Positions 32,357 to 42,092 of a DNA stretch of 64,000 nt are shown here, in pieces. The DNA comes from Candidatus Thorarchaeota archaeon (GTDB lineage Archaea; Asgardarchaeota; Thorarchaeia; Thorarchaeales; Thorarchaeaceae). The notes under the pieces are model-generated. The model worked only from the letters and a program-made list of their open reading frames with translations. It was not told where the DNA came from and did no database searches. Positions within the stretch are counted from its first letter, which is position 1; each line of letters begins with the position of its first letter. The translations under genes were made by a program, and so were the position numbers. The stretch spans positions 1 to 64,000 of the forward strand of contig RDOF01000010.1 in the NCBI GenBank assembly GCA_011365025.1. Reading direction: 5' to 3'.

Positions 32357-33769
32357 TCATGAATATGGCGTCTCCGGCACGGCAGCAACCAGTTCTCGAT
32401 TCGCTTCTGCCTTTTTCGCCATTTCCTTCATTGTGAATTTCAGCCACAGTATACCAAGAACCGCGGATATGGATGAGGCAACTAGTATTCCCAGCTTCGC
32501 TGAGGCAGCAATTTGCGCAGTTTGAAACGACATGGTGGCTATGAACATCGAAATTGTAAAGCCTATCCCAGTAAGGAATGCTACACCTATTAAAAGATGT
32601 AAGGTAACAGACTCACTAAGTTTCGCAATGCCCAGTTTCGAAGCAATCCAGGTACTGCCAATGACTCCTAGGGGTTTGCCAAGAACCAGTCCGACGACAA
32701 TGCCCAGCGCCACTGGCTGGCCAAGCAATTCAAGGGGATTCATATCAATTCTAACACCCGCATTTGCGATTGCAAACAATGGGACTATTAGAAATACGAC
32801 CCATGGTGCTAGTGACGTTTCCAGTCTCTGCAACGGTGTCGCTGCATCTTGGCAAGTATATTCCAACGTGCGCGTTGCATTGAGGAAGAGTTTGTTGTCG
32901 ACTTCTTCAGGAGGCCGGTGGACGATATTCTCGATTCTTCCAACCAACTGAGACGAGATGCCCACAAACTCCTCGTAGTCTATTCGAGTCGTTGCAGGGA
33001 TTGTCATAGCCAGCAATACTCCAGCAATGGTTGGATGCACGCCGCTTGAAAAAACGGCAAACCAGAATCCAACCCCTCCTAGGAGGTAGGGAAGACGTCT
33101 TCGAATTCCGACTCTGTTAATTCCGACAAGAAGCATAAAGAACACAATAGCAAGGAGGATGAACTCCAGGTATATGCCATGCGAATAGAAAATGGCTATG
33201 ATGATGATTGAACCAATGTCATCAGCAATTGCCAAGGTTGTTAGAAACACCTTCAAAACAATTGGTATCTTTGACCCAAAAAGAGCAAGAATCCCCAAGC
33301 AAATTGCGATGTCTGTAGCCATAGGAATGGCCCACCCTTGTGAACCAATGGTGCCTGGAGGATTGAATGAAACATAAATCAAAGCCGGCACAACCATTCC
33401 ACCAATTGCTGCTATCACAGGCGCAGCAGCCTGGTCCAGACGTGAAAGCCATCCAATGAGTAGTTCTCTCTTTATTTCAAGGCCGATGAGAAAGAAGAAG
33501 ATGGCCATTAGAAGGTCGTTAATCCAGAACACAAGGGTTTCATCGATTATTATCGACCCAAATGCAAATGTCACGTGAGTCTGCCAAAGGAACTCGTAGC
33601 TCCACCCAATGGGAAGATTCACCCATATCAATGCCAGGAAAATGCAAAGAAGGAGGAGGGTTCCGCCAGATGCTTCCAATCGCATGAACTCTCTAAATGG
33701 CTGTATTGTCTTGTGCAATGCAGGATGAATGGGCTTCGCTTTCTTGTAGCGCTTGTTCGATTCTGGCAA
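32357..33769 (-). CDS. nhaA: Na+/H+ antiporter NhaA
   Basis: This 470-residue protein is a NhaA-type antiporter, exchanging Na+ for H+ across the membrane. The diagnostic double aspartate is in TTLAIADDIGSIIIIAIFY, and other family segments are DLLMAIFFFLIGLEIKREL and GIGFTISMFIATMSF. The frame is open to 33856, but that extension is cysteine-rich and unlike the family. TTG 33769 has GAGGAG 6 bases upstream and gives the basic N terminus MPESNKRYKKAKP. It closes the ion-homeostasis block and is likely transcribed separately from the P-type ATPase, 252 bases upstream. Confidence 0.93.
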   Translation of the reverse strand: MPESNKRYKKAKPIHPALHKTIQPFREFMRLEASGGTLLLLCIFLALIWVNLPIGWSYEFLWQTHVTFAFGSIIIDETLVFWINDLLMAIFFFLIGLEIKRELLIGWLSRLDQAAAPVIAAIGGMVVPALIYVSFNPPGTIGSQGWAIPMATDIAICLGILALFGSKIPIVLKVFLTTLAIADDIGSIIIIAIFYSHGIYLEFILLAIVFFMLLVGINRVGIRRRLPYLLGGVGFWFAVFSSGVHPTIAGVLLAMTIPATTRIDYEEFVGISSQLVGRIENIVHRPPEEVDNKLFLNATRTLEYTCQDAATPLQRLETSLAPWVVFLIVPLFAIANAGVRIDMNPLELLGQPVALGIVVGLVLGKPLGVIGSTWIASKLGIAKLSESVTLHLLIGVAFLTGIGFTISMFIATMSFQTAQIAASAKLGILVASSISAVLGILWLKFTMKEMAKKAEANRELVAAVPETPYS

Positions 33770-34021
33770 AATGGTCTCCTCACAAGGTCTCTGGCATAGG
33801 ACCGATGGTCTACGAATATAGGATTTTTGCCATTGAAAACACGCGCACAAGTCCATTTCCGCTCCAAAAAAGAGGGCCTATGTTTTTGTCTAACCTGTAT
33901 TCTCTGTTCAGTGTCGGTTTGAATTCCAAAAGTATCCTGACCTTGTTGTGAGAGAACTTGCTGCCTTGCTGCAGACTTGCAATCTAAGGCTGCGGCAACG
34001 GCTTTTTTGGTGCAGCGACTT

Positions 34022-36814
34022 CTATACTGGTTTGGCAATTCGTTTTCTGAATTCCTCAATCAGAAGAAGAACCACACCAAAAACTGCAATCTCTATCCAC
34101 TCCCAGAGTTCGAGCTGCACCAATCCGAATACGCTTGTCAATGGAGGGACAAGGAAGAGAATGCTAACTAGTAGGATATCAATGACATAGACAATGATGA
34201 TAATCCTATTGGTGAGCACACCCAGCTCGAATATGGACTTTGTGGGCGATCTACAATTCTGAACGCTATACCATTGAAGGACAATAAGGGCCACGAACAT
34301 CATTGTTCGTATTTTCTCCACCGGCTGCCCAAGATGCTGGTAATAGACGAATATTACGAATCCAGCCATAGTTATTCCATATAGGAGTGCACGCCCTAAG
34401 GTGTCCCTTGAGAGAATCCGGTTTCTGATTGAACCCGGCCCCTGCTCCAGTAGTCCTTCTTCCTTTGGTTCCAGAGAAAGAGCTACATCCAACATTCCAT
34501 CTGTAACCAGGTTAATCCAAAGAATCTGTAAGGGAAGAAGAAGGACCGGATTCTGGAACAGAATGAGAACACCCAAAATGGCGAAGCTTTCCGCAAAATT
34601 CGTAGCAGTAAGAAACAGCACGACTCTCCGAAGAGAATTGAGAATGTGTCGTCCCTCTTCTATGCCATCAACGACAGCCTCGAATCTCTCATCTTGGAGT
34701 ACAATGTCTGCGGCTTCTTTGGCAATGTCAGTACCTGTGATTCCCATCGCTATTCCAACATTTGCCTGACGTAAGGCTGGACTGTCATTCACTCCATCCC
34801 CGGTCATACTCACCAATTGGTTTTGGCTCTGCAAGGCTTTTACGATTCGAAGCTTGTGAATCGGGCTTGTTCTTGACAGAACCTTTGCGCCTTGGGATAG
34901 AGCCTCCTCCAATTCTTCATCGCTCATCCCATCAATGTCATCGCCTGTAAGGCTGGTATGTCCAAGCTCTGGGTCAAAGATGCCAACTTCTCCTGCAATG
35001 GCTTCCGCAGTAAAGGCATTGTCTCCTGTAATCATCAGGACATCAATACCTGCTTTCTTGGATTTTTCAATGTACTCTCGAACCCCTTCTCTCGGCGGAT
35101 CATTGATTCCACATAAACCAAGGAAGGTCATCTGCTGCAAATCCTCTTCACGTATCCGAGGTGAGTCTCTTGGAATCTCCTTTACTGCAACCGCAAGAAC
35201 GCGAAGTCCCGGAGATGCAAACCCAGCAACAACATCATCAGCTCCTGATGGCAGCTTCAGGAATCTTTCAACGATTTCAGGTGCACCTTTCACAACCAGC
35301 AGACCGTTTCCAGATGAAGTGCTCAGTACTTTTCCGGTTTCCTCTGGCACATGGAAAGTGGCCATATACTTCCGTTTGCTTGTAAAGGGAATCTCAGATA
35401 CACGCGGCCATGCCTCATCAAGGACATATTTGTGAAGATTCACCTTCTCCAAGGCAACTAACAGCGCTGCTTCTGTCGGTGACCCCTTAATTCTCCAGAC
35501 CCTATCCTCTCCCGTGCATTTCTTCACAGGGTCGTCCTCGACTAGGCATTTCGAATAAACATCGGAGTCATTGCATAGAGCCATGGAACTTAGCAGAATC
35601 TCAAGGTCTGGATACTCCTTCAGCATTTCTCCTCTTATCGGGACTCTAATGGACTTGTCAGACTGTTCTGATACTCCAGGTGATCTCAAACAGCCTGCTG
35701 GACCACACCCCTGAATGAATACCCCTCCCATTTCTGGATTGAATCCGGAACCGCTAACCTCGAAAGTATGATTTGGTGTGAAGATTCTCCTCACCATCAT
35801 CTGATTCTTAGTAAGAGTTCCTGTTTTATCCGAACAGATGACATTGACAACGCCAAGCGTCTCAACCACGCTCAGATTCCTCACAATGACGTTTTTCTTT
35901 GCCAATCGATATACTCCCACAGACAGCACAACGGTAACGATGGCTAGTAATCCTTCAGGGATAGCTGAAACCAGCGCAGATAGCGAGAACAAAAGAAGGG
36001 CAGTAGTTTCAATTTGCCTATACAATCCTAGGAGGAAATTGAGTGCAACAAAGAAGAATGCAGCAATCAAAAAGAAAATGCTGAGTCTTCTTAGACGAAT
36101 CATAACTGTGGTTTCTTCTTTTTCAACTCCTGCGAGTTCGCGGTTTATTTCGCCCAATACCGTATTGTCACCAGTTTTCTCAACAAGAACTCTAGCCCTG
36201 CCCTCCGTCACGTAGGATCCTGCGAAGACCTGATTTGATTTCTCATAGTAATGTGGGTTCTCTACAAGACAGACAACTTCCTTCTTAATTGGAATACTCT
36301 CTCCAGTTAGAAGGCTCTCATCTGCGTGCAGGTTCCTCTCGAAAAGCACTCTTCCATCCGCTGGAACCCTCTCCCCAGCCCGAAGGAGCAGAATGTCTCC
36401 CGGCACAATTTCACTTGATGGGATATCAAGTTCTTCGCCTCCCCTTATCACAAGAGACCTTTCTTCGATTAGCTGGCGTACAGATTCTATGGTCTTTTCC
36501 GCCTTCCATTCTTGAACGAAACCAATGATAGCATTGATTATCAGAATGACTGCGATGACGACAGCATCAATTGCATGGTCTGCTAGAATCGAAACCAACG
36601 CAGCAAGAATGAGAACGTAGACTAGAGGCGATCTAAATTGCCTCAGAAGAAGGAGAAGTGGGTTCTCTCCTGTTTCTAAAGTCAGCTGGTTCGGTCCATA
36701 TTCATTCAACCTGGTTCTTGCTTCTTCTTGCTGCAGTCCTTCTGGATTTGTTCCTAGACTTGCTAGGCAGTCACTGTAGTCTAGGACCGTTTCAATTGAG
36801 TCCTTGTCCTCCAT
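34022..36814 (-). CDS. P2-type cation-transporting ATPase, Ca2+-ATPase-like
   Basis: The 930-residue ATPase has the actuator loop LLTGESIPIKK, the phosphorylation motif CSDKTGTLTKNQ, the nucleotide-binding KGAPE and hinge MITGDNAFTAEAIA and TGDGVNDSPALR. Residues equivalent to SERCA calcium ligands are present: SAIPEGL in helix 4, TNFAES in helix 5 and INLVTDG in helix 6 (Asn, Thr, Asp). The M8 glutamate region is less clear, so Ca2+ is favoured over other cations but not proven. ATG 36814 has GGAGG 10 bases upstream; the frame runs on to 36871. The upstream gene is a CPA1 antiporter. Confidence 0.93.
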   Translation of the reverse strand: MEDKDSIETVLDYSDCLASLGTNPEGLQQEEARTRLNEYGPNQLTLETGENPLLLLLRQFRSPLVYVLILAALVSILADHAIDAVVIAVILIINAIIGFVQEWKAEKTIESVRQLIEERSLVIRGGEELDIPSSEIVPGDILLLRAGERVPADGRVLFERNLHADESLLTGESIPIKKEVVCLVENPHYYEKSNQVFAGSYVTEGRARVLVEKTGDNTVLGEINRELAGVEKEETTVMIRLRRLSIFFLIAAFFFVALNFLLGLYRQIETTALLLFSLSALVSAIPEGLLAIVTVVLSVGVYRLAKKNVIVRNLSVVETLGVVNVICSDKTGTLTKNQMMVRRIFTPNHTFEVSGSGFNPEMGGVFIQGCGPAGCLRSPGVSEQSDKSIRVPIRGEMLKEYPDLEILLSSMALCNDSDVYSKCLVEDDPVKKCTGEDRVWRIKGSPTEAALLVALEKVNLHKYVLDEAWPRVSEIPFTSKRKYMATFHVPEETGKVLSTSSGNGLLVVKGAPEIVERFLKLPSGADDVVAGFASPGLRVLAVAVKEIPRDSPRIREEDLQQMTFLGLCGINDPPREGVREYIEKSKKAGIDVLMITGDNAFTAEAIAGEVGIFDPELGHTSLTGDDIDGMSDEELEEALSQGAKVLSRTSPIHKLRIVKALQSQNQLVSMTGDGVNDSPALRQANVGIAMGITGTDIAKEAADIVLQDERFEAVVDGIEEGRHILNSLRRVVLFLTATNFAESFAILGVLILFQNPVLLLPLQILWINLVTDGMLDVALSLEPKEEGLLEQGPGSIRNRILSRDTLGRALLYGITMAGFVIFVYYQHLGQPVEKIRTMMFVALIVLQWYSVQNCRSPTKSIFELGVLTNRIIIIVYVIDILLVSILFLVPPLTSVFGLVQLELWEWIEIAVFGVVLLLIEEFRKRIAKPV

Positions 36815-36898
36815 TCTTGAGAATCCTCCATGCCTAGGACACATGAATTGTTGACTGCATATATGAGTCACGCTGTGTACAAATTCATGATAGCCCTC

Positions 36899-38629
36899 CT
36901 ATTCAGAAGAGCGAATTCCCTCTTCTTGCGTACGAATTCGGTTGCTGACCTCTTCAATCTCTGCCTCAAGCTCGCTCCTCAATTCTTGGAACATACCCTC
37001 TGTTATTCTTCCAGACTCGTATTGGCTTTCGTAGAACTCGAGCTTGGTTTTGAAAATGTCTTCTCTAATCCTCAGTTCCTGAATCCTTGCTCGCCTCTCA
37101 GAAACCACGCGTCTCAATTCGTCTTCCAATTCAAAAATCTCCTCTTCAAGTTCTGCCTTCAGCTTTGCATACATTGCGGGGTCTAGTTCACCTTCTGTAT
37201 ACTGATCGACTAGATGAAGGAGCGCTTTTCTGGTGGCATCGCGGTGTACTGTGATTTCCTTGGGACGGTCTTGTTTTTCGGTAAGTCCTAGAACATTTGC
37301 CAGAAATGCCGTAGAAAGGCCTTGGACCACAAGACTGACTAGAAGAACAATGAACACAATTGAATAAATCGTGGGAACAACATTCGAAATCGTGAGCAAA
37401 TAGGCATCGTGTGCTTCTCCTGTCAGACGACTGGCGTACTGAATAATCTCTGTAACCGCAATTGCAGCGAGGGCAGCGCTCGCAACCCCTTTAATGCCTG
37501 CCCAGCTCAAGAAGAACCTCTCTTTGAAGCCCATTGTTCTGTCCTGCGCCGTCACGAGAAAGACGGATATTGGCCTTGCAACAAGAATGACCAAAACGGC
37601 CGTTATCAAACCTAGCTCGATGATTTGGGGCCTTTGGATGAGGAATGCAATTGTTTCTGAGGCAGCATTGCCTTCAATTAGTGGAACACTAAGCGAGTAT
37701 CCTAGAAGAATGAAAACAACGATTTCAAAGAAGAATGAAACATTCTTCATTACACCTCTCATAGACCGTTGCGGCAGTGGTTCAATGCCTATTCTTCTGG
37801 CATTCGCCATAAAGATGCCTGCAAAAACGGCAGCAAGGGCACCAGGATGAATAAGAAAGATTGTGAATAGCTCTCCGAGCCCATACGCAAGAAATGGGGT
37901 TGTTGCAGTCAGGATGGATACATTTGTGTCATCACCGGCTTTTGGTATTGCCCATCCGACAAGCCGTGCAACAACATAACCCAAAAACACTCCTAGCCCC
38001 ATACTGGCAGCAAACTCGCCTAGAATCAGTCCCCAATTAGTACCTCCGCTGATGTTGGCTAAAGATGCAATCACAATAGGCTCGAATACCACAATTACAA
38101 GAATGACAGATGTTGCATCATTGAACACTGCCTCTCCTTCCAGAATTGAAAATATTTTGCGCTTGACTCTAACGCCGCCTGATTCTAGAACAGAGAATAA
38201 GGCCGCGGGATCGGTGGGGGAGAGTATTGCTCCAATTAGAAAGGCTGCAATTCCAATCGGGATACCAATTGCAGCAGTTGAGAACTCTATGGCAAACCCT
38301 CCAATCAAAGACGTAGCCAGCACACCCGCAGTCGCGAGCAGCATCACGTTCACAATTGAGAGGCGCAAATCTCTTAGATTCAATGTGAGCCCAGCATAGA
38401 ATAGAACCGTGGCAAGTGTGAGTTGTGCAATGAAGTCAAATCCAGCTATCTCCACTAAGCTTGTCCCGGGCTGCAGGAGGAGCAGGCGTCCCATGAGTAA
38501 GCCGGTAATGACTAGGGGAATTGGGTGAGGAACTCTATACCTTTCAGCAATCTTGGCTATCGCAACACCAATGATTAGAATACCAGCTATAAGAACAAGG
38601 ACCGTTGTTGATAGTTCCTCGCCTTGCAT
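36899..38629 (-). CDS. CPA1-type cation/proton antiporter with C-terminal coiled coil
   Basis: The 576-residue protein has about 12-13 transmembrane helices of the NhaP/CPA1 family, including the helix-5/6 region GAILSPTDPAALFSVL (with the aspartate used for exchange), EGEAVFNDATSVILV and the WAGIKGVASAALAAIAV motif. A cytosolic C-terminal tail of about 150 residues is a strong coiled coil (LKAELEEEIFELEDELRRVV, EAEIEEVSNRI). The start GTG 38632/ATG 38629 lies 6-9 bases after the stop of the PhoU-like gene, so coupling is likely. Na+ or K+ would be exchanged for H+. Confidence 0.92.
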   Translation of the reverse strand: MQGEELSTTVLVLIAGILIIGVAIAKIAERYRVPHPIPLVITGLLMGRLLLLQPGTSLVEIAGFDFIAQLTLATVLFYAGLTLNLRDLRLSIVNVMLLATAGVLATSLIGGFAIEFSTAAIGIPIGIAAFLIGAILSPTDPAALFSVLESGGVRVKRKIFSILEGEAVFNDATSVILVIVVFEPIVIASLANISGGTNWGLILGEFAASMGLGVFLGYVVARLVGWAIPKAGDDTNVSILTATTPFLAYGLGELFTIFLIHPGALAAVFAGIFMANARRIGIEPLPQRSMRGVMKNVSFFFEIVVFILLGYSLSVPLIEGNAASETIAFLIQRPQIIELGLITAVLVILVARPISVFLVTAQDRTMGFKERFFLSWAGIKGVASAALAAIAVTEIIQYASRLTGEAHDAYLLTISNVVPTIYSIVFIVLLVSLVVQGLSTAFLANVLGLTEKQDRPKEITVHRDATRKALLHLVDQYTEGELDPAMYAKLKAELEEEIFELEDELRRVVSERRARIQELRIREDIFKTKLEFYESQYESGRITEGMFQELRSELEAEIEEVSNRIRTQEEGIRSSE

Positions 38630-38638
38630 CACTAACCA

Positions 38639-39262
38639 TCAAATCTCCGCAACAATCTCGGCAGATTCCTTTACATAGTCAGAAACGTGTTCCAACTCAG
38701 ACACAATCTTACGCATCATGTAGCATACAAAATCACTGTCCCCGGCTGTGGCGACAGAAATTTGTCGGCAGATGATTATATTGTCCTCATCGATCTCCCG
38801 TTCAAGCTTAATGATATTGTCAAGCGTTTGACCTGCATCTTCTTGATGATCGATTCTCTGATGAAGCATGCTCTTTAGATCACCCATCATTTTATGTACC
38901 TTTGAGGAAATCGCAGTCATTGAATCCATGAAAATCTCATTGAAGTAGTCCTCATGTATCATATCAATCATGACAAGAACTCGTAGAAATGTGTGCTGTA
39001 TATCGAGCAGGTATGAGATTAGAGATTGCGTTAATATTCCCAACTCATCACGGGGGAGCTTCTTTGAAAAAGCATACTTGTCTATCAAACCCCTGACAGA
39101 CTTGAAAGCCTCCTTTCGTTTCTCCTCCATGGTTTCATCTCTTGGCATGTCACATCTCGAGCAGAGGCGTTTGTCGATATGTCCCGAGATCCTTTCTTGA
39201 ACCGTCAGAATCGCTTCAAGCTGAGTCAATATCGTTGTTCGGTCCAAAAAATCACCAGCCAT
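38639..39262 (-). CDS. PhoU/DUF47-like helical-bundle protein
   Basis: This 207-residue all-helical protein looks like a PhoU-type bundle: LEREIDEDNIIICRQISV and SELEHVSDYVKESAEIVAE carry the E-x-x-x-D pattern that binds metal in PhoU relatives. It also has a CSRC pair near residue 35. PhoU proteins act as regulators that touch transporters. Here it directly follows the amphi-Trp gene (stop and start abut: TAAATG) and precedes a CPA1 antiporter, so it is more likely to regulate cation than phosphate transport. GGAGG sits 8 bases before ATG 39262. Confidence 0.72.
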   Translation of the reverse strand: MAGDFLDRTTILTQLEAILTVQERISGHIDKRLCSRCDMPRDETMEEKRKEAFKSVRGLIDKYAFSKKLPRDELGILTQSLISYLLDIQHTFLRVLVMIDMIHEDYFNEIFMDSMTAISSKVHKMMGDLKSMLHQRIDHQEDAGQTLDNIIKLEREIDEDNIIICRQISVATAGDSDFVCYMMRKIVSELEHVSDYVKESAEIVAEI

Positions 39263-39517
39263 TTACTTTCCCTCCTCTGCCTTCTCTCTCCTCCAAGCCA
39301 AAGCCAAATCCACATGAATGAAATGACGCCTTATGGTCACTTCGATACCAGTTTCGATGGGCTCGCCCAATGGTATTTCTATGGTCCCATCTTTGAGTGT
39401 TGGCATTGGAAGGGTTAGATTCTCACCTTTGCGTATCTGTTCCGCCATGTCAACTAGCAAATCTGCAAGATTGGAGAGCGTCTTTTCCTCTTCAAATTCG
39501 TACTCTTCGATTCGCAT
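39263..39517 (-). CDS. amphi-Trp domain protein
   Basis: The 84-residue protein has the amphi-Trp domain pattern: acidic first strand IEEYEFEEEKTLSNLADLL, the helix MAEQIRKGENLTLP, then an amphipathic strand set GTIEIPLGEPIETGIEVTI ending with the characteristic tryptophan in LALAWRREK. The domain occurs alone or beside other domains in archaea and bacteria; its molecular role is not established. It is the first gene of the ion block, directly abutting the PhoU-like gene, so the two products are probably made together. Confidence 0.75.
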   Translation of the reverse strand: MRIEEYEFEEEKTLSNLADLLVDMAEQIRKGENLTLPMPTLKDGTIEIPLGEPIETGIEVTIRRHFIHVDLALAWRREKAEEGK

Positions 39518-39682
39518 TATCCTAACCTCTTAGGTTCACTGCAGTAGAGTTGCCACTCGAAACTACTCCTTTTTAGAGTAACTGTTTATACTGCCATCCT
39601 TCGAAAACGACCATTATGCTTAATTGCAAACTGCAGGTTTCTGCCCTTTATCGTGAACATCCACCCAAATGGGGAATGCAGC

Positions 39683-40828
39683 ATGACAAATGACGACGAG
39701 ATGATTGTCACTCCTTGGAAGGTAAGCGGGAAGATTGACTATGACCGCTTAATTGAGGAGTTTGGCACTGAAAGAATCACTCCGGACCTGAGAGAACGGA
39801 TATACAAAATCACTGGCGAGAAGCATTTCATGCTGGAGCGTGAGCTTTTCTTTTCGCATCGTGATATGAATTGGGTTCTCAATGAATACAGCAAAGGTAA
39901 CAAATTCATAATCTATACTGGACGCGGCCCAAGTGGTCCTGTACACATTGGCCATCTAGTTCCATGGATGTTCACAAAATGGTTTCAGGAGAAGTTCGAT
40001 ACACGCCTCTATTTCCAGATGACCAATGATGAGAAGTTCTTCTTTGACTCTGAGTTAAGTTATGAAGATGCAAAGCGATATACCTATGAGAATATGCTAG
40101 ATGTTATAGCCATCGGATTTGAGCCTGAAAACACCTTCATTATTCAGGACATAGAGCACATCGACCTACTCTATGAGATTGCTGTCCAAGTTGCGAAGAA
40201 GGTCACATTCTCGACTGCCAAGGCTGTGTTCGGTTTTGATAACAGCATGAACATTGGTGGTATATGGTATCCTGCACTTCAGGCGGCGCCGGCTTTCCTC
40301 CACTCTTGGATTTACGGCAAGAAGACCCCATGTATTATCCCCTGCGCAATAGACCAGGATCCACATTGGAGGGTCACGCGGGATGTTGCCGAGAAGCTTG
40401 GCTACTACAAACCGGCAAGCATTCAATGCAGCTTTGTGCCCGGCCTAAAGGAAGATGGCAAGATGTCTGCATCTGATCCCATGTCGGCAGTGTATACAAC
40501 TGACACTCCAAAGCTAGCAAAGAAGAAGGTAATGAATGCATTCACAGGTGGCAGAGCAACTGTTGAGGAACAGCGGAAGCTTGGAGCCAATCCGGACATA
40601 TGTAGTGTCTTCAAGTACTACAACTTCCTCTTCATGCCCGATGACAAGGACCTTGCCAAAATTGAGCGGCAATGTCGCAGTGGGGAGATACTCTGTGGAG
40701 AGTGCAAGCAGATTCTTGCACCGATGATGGCTCAGTTTCTCGAAAAGCACCAGGCAGCAAGGGAGGAGGCCAAGGAGCGCATTGAGGAGTTCTCAGCCAA
40801 TCGGCTTCGTGAGGATCTGAAACGGTGA
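39683..40828 (+). CDS. trpS: Tryptophanyl-tRNA synthetase, archaeal/eukaryotic type
   Basis: The 381-residue class I synthetase charges tRNA-Trp. It has the N-terminal VTPWKVSGKIDYDRLIEEFG element shared with eukaryotic TrpRS, FFSHRDMNWVLNEY, the HIGH motif in GRGPSGPVHIGHLVPW, IPCAIDQDPHWRVTRDVA and the KMSAS loop in EDGKMSASDP. The frame is open from GTG 39653, but ATG 39683 gives MTNDDEMIV and a GGGG 8 bases upstream. TGTTTATACT near 39579-39588 is a likely TATA box. It is unlinked to tryptophan biosynthesis genes here. Confidence 0.96.
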   Translation: MTNDDEMIVTPWKVSGKIDYDRLIEEFGTERITPDLRERIYKITGEKHFMLERELFFSHRDMNWVLNEYSKGNKFIIYTGRGPSGPVHIGHLVPWMFTKWFQEKFDTRLYFQMTNDEKFFFDSELSYEDAKRYTYENMLDVIAIGFEPENTFIIQDIEHIDLLYEIAVQVAKKVTFSTAKAVFGFDNSMNIGGIWYPALQAAPAFLHSWIYGKKTPCIIPCAIDQDPHWRVTRDVAEKLGYYKPASIQCSFVPGLKEDGKMSASDPMSAVYTTDTPKLAKKKVMNAFTGGRATVEEQRKLGANPDICSVFKYYNFLFMPDDKDLAKIERQCRSGEILCGECKQILAPMMAQFLEKHQAAREEAKERIEEFSANRLREDLKR

Positions 40829-40868
40829 AGTAATAAAGCCGAGCAAGCAAAACCAGTGATGACTTGTA

Positions 40869-40964
40869 ATGAATCTAAAATACTTCTCAATAGCCGCAAT
40901 GCTGGTAGGCCTTATGCTTTTCTTCATGTTTCTCCTCTTCTACTTCCTATCTGGTACGGCATAG
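40869..40964 (+). CDS. Possible 31-residue single-helix membrane protein
   Basis: Between TrpRS and the zinc-ribbon pair a short frame encodes MNLKYFSIA, an almost purely hydrophobic helix (AMLVGLMLFFMFLLFYF) and SGTA. A TATA-like AAGTAATAAAG lies at 40827-40837, about 30-40 bases upstream, consistent with a nearly leaderless transcript. The length, the strong hydrophobic run and the promoter argue for a real small protein, but without homologues I cannot exclude chance. Function unknown. Confidence 0.4.
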   Translation: MNLKYFSIAAMLVGLMLFFMFLLFYFLSGTA

Positions 40965-41032
40965 CACAAATGACGAACTCTTAAATGCCAACGAATCGAA
41001 GGCGTCATAACAGACTCTCAGGAGAGTTTACA

Positions 41033-42088
41033 ATGGGATCTGAAGCAACAGCAGTGGACCTATTCAAATGTCCGACCTGCAATGGCAATGTCAAGACCGG
41101 TCCCGACGATGTTGTTATCACCTGTACCTATTGCGGTGCTACATCCACTATTGAAGGAAAGGCCATCGGAGACCATCTGATGGAGTCCGGAGTCGATATG
41201 GATGAACGCACTCAGGGGTTCAGGAAGTTTCTCGATGAAAACAAAGGCATCAATAAGTCATTAGCGAAGGGTGCTCAAATCGTCGAGAATCAGATAATCT
41301 TCGTGCCGATCTGGACAACCAAAGTGAAGGCAGACAGCTACTACAAGGGCTATCGAACTGTACAAGTGCCTGTTCAAAAGACACGTACCGTGCGTGATTC
41401 AGAAGGCAACACGAGAACAGAAACCTATACTGACTATGAAACAGGTTACGAACCAGTATCGAATGAGATTCATACCGATACCGACGAACGGCTTCTTGCC
41501 CGAAAGGCAGCTCGTTTGTATGGATTGGAGAATTTTCTGGAGAAGATTGACCTCAAGAAGACGGAACCCTATAATTTCGAGAAGATAAAGGAGCTGCGGT
41601 CTTTTGCCAATAATGAAGAAATGGAAATGACCGTTTTGAATGCCGAAATTGGGGAGGCTGAGTTCGAGAAGACTGTTCATGGCCGAGTTGCCGACCGACA
41701 TCGTGGTCAGGCAAAGAGCGGCCTTACTGAGCTTTTCGACTGCAGGACCAATACCGAGGTGCGTGGAACAACCTATTTGCAAGCACCCTTTTCCCTGATT
41801 CGGTACAAATTCGAGGGCGATCTCTACAAGTGCGCACTCGATGGCCATTCCGGTAAGGTTGTTCTGGGAGAAATTCCTATAACCAAGGCTCAAAGGATGA
41901 TGTGGACTTTTCTTGGGCTTATTGGCTTGGTCATGGCCACAATTGGTGGGGAGTTTGCCTATATTGGAGCAATGACTGAAATTACTGAATACCTGCTGGC
42001 AGGGGGCGCTGCGGCTATCGTTGGTATTATTCTGGTCTTTTTCGGCTTCAGAGTATTGCTTATGACGCAGCGGGAGAAGAGGGGTTGA
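41033..42088 (+). CDS. Zinc-ribbon membrane protein, first of a tandem pair
   Basis: The 351-residue protein has an N-terminal TFIIB-like zinc ribbon (FKCPTCNGNVKT ... ITCTYCGATS), a soluble domain with VPIWTTKVKADSYYKGY and LQAPFSLIRYKFEGD, and two C-terminal transmembrane helices (MMWTFLGLIGLVMATIG and LAGGAAAIVGIILVFFG). Its domain order and the VPIW/YPFW motif are shared with the gene directly downstream. The family resembles membrane proteins annotated as TFIIB-type zinc-ribbon proteins, with no known function. ATG 41033 has AGGAGAG 7 bases upstream; the frame extends to 40985. Confidence 0.75.
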   Translation: MGSEATAVDLFKCPTCNGNVKTGPDDVVITCTYCGATSTIEGKAIGDHLMESGVDMDERTQGFRKFLDENKGINKSLAKGAQIVENQIIFVPIWTTKVKADSYYKGYRTVQVPVQKTRTVRDSEGNTRTETYTDYETGYEPVSNEIHTDTDERLLARKAARLYGLENFLEKIDLKKTEPYNFEKIKELRSFANNEEMEMTVLNAEIGEAEFEKTVHGRVADRHRGQAKSGLTELFDCRTNTEVRGTTYLQAPFSLIRYKFEGDLYKCALDGHSGKVVLGEIPITKAQRMMWTFLGLIGLVMATIGGEFAYIGAMTEITEYLLAGGAAAIVGIILVFFGFRVLLMTQREKRG

Positions 42089-42092
42089 TCAA

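Noticed and set aside
33770..33856. N-terminal extension of NhaA
   Set aside because: Cysteine-rich, unlike the family, and the GAGGAG-TTG start at 33769 is better placed.
34935..35435. 166-codon open frame on the plus strand
   Set aside because: Antisense to the P-type ATPase, with a low-complexity Ser/Pro/Thr composition and no domain.
41399..41893. 164-codon open frame on the minus strand
   Set aside because: Antisense to the first tandem zinc-ribbon gene and without recognisable motifs.
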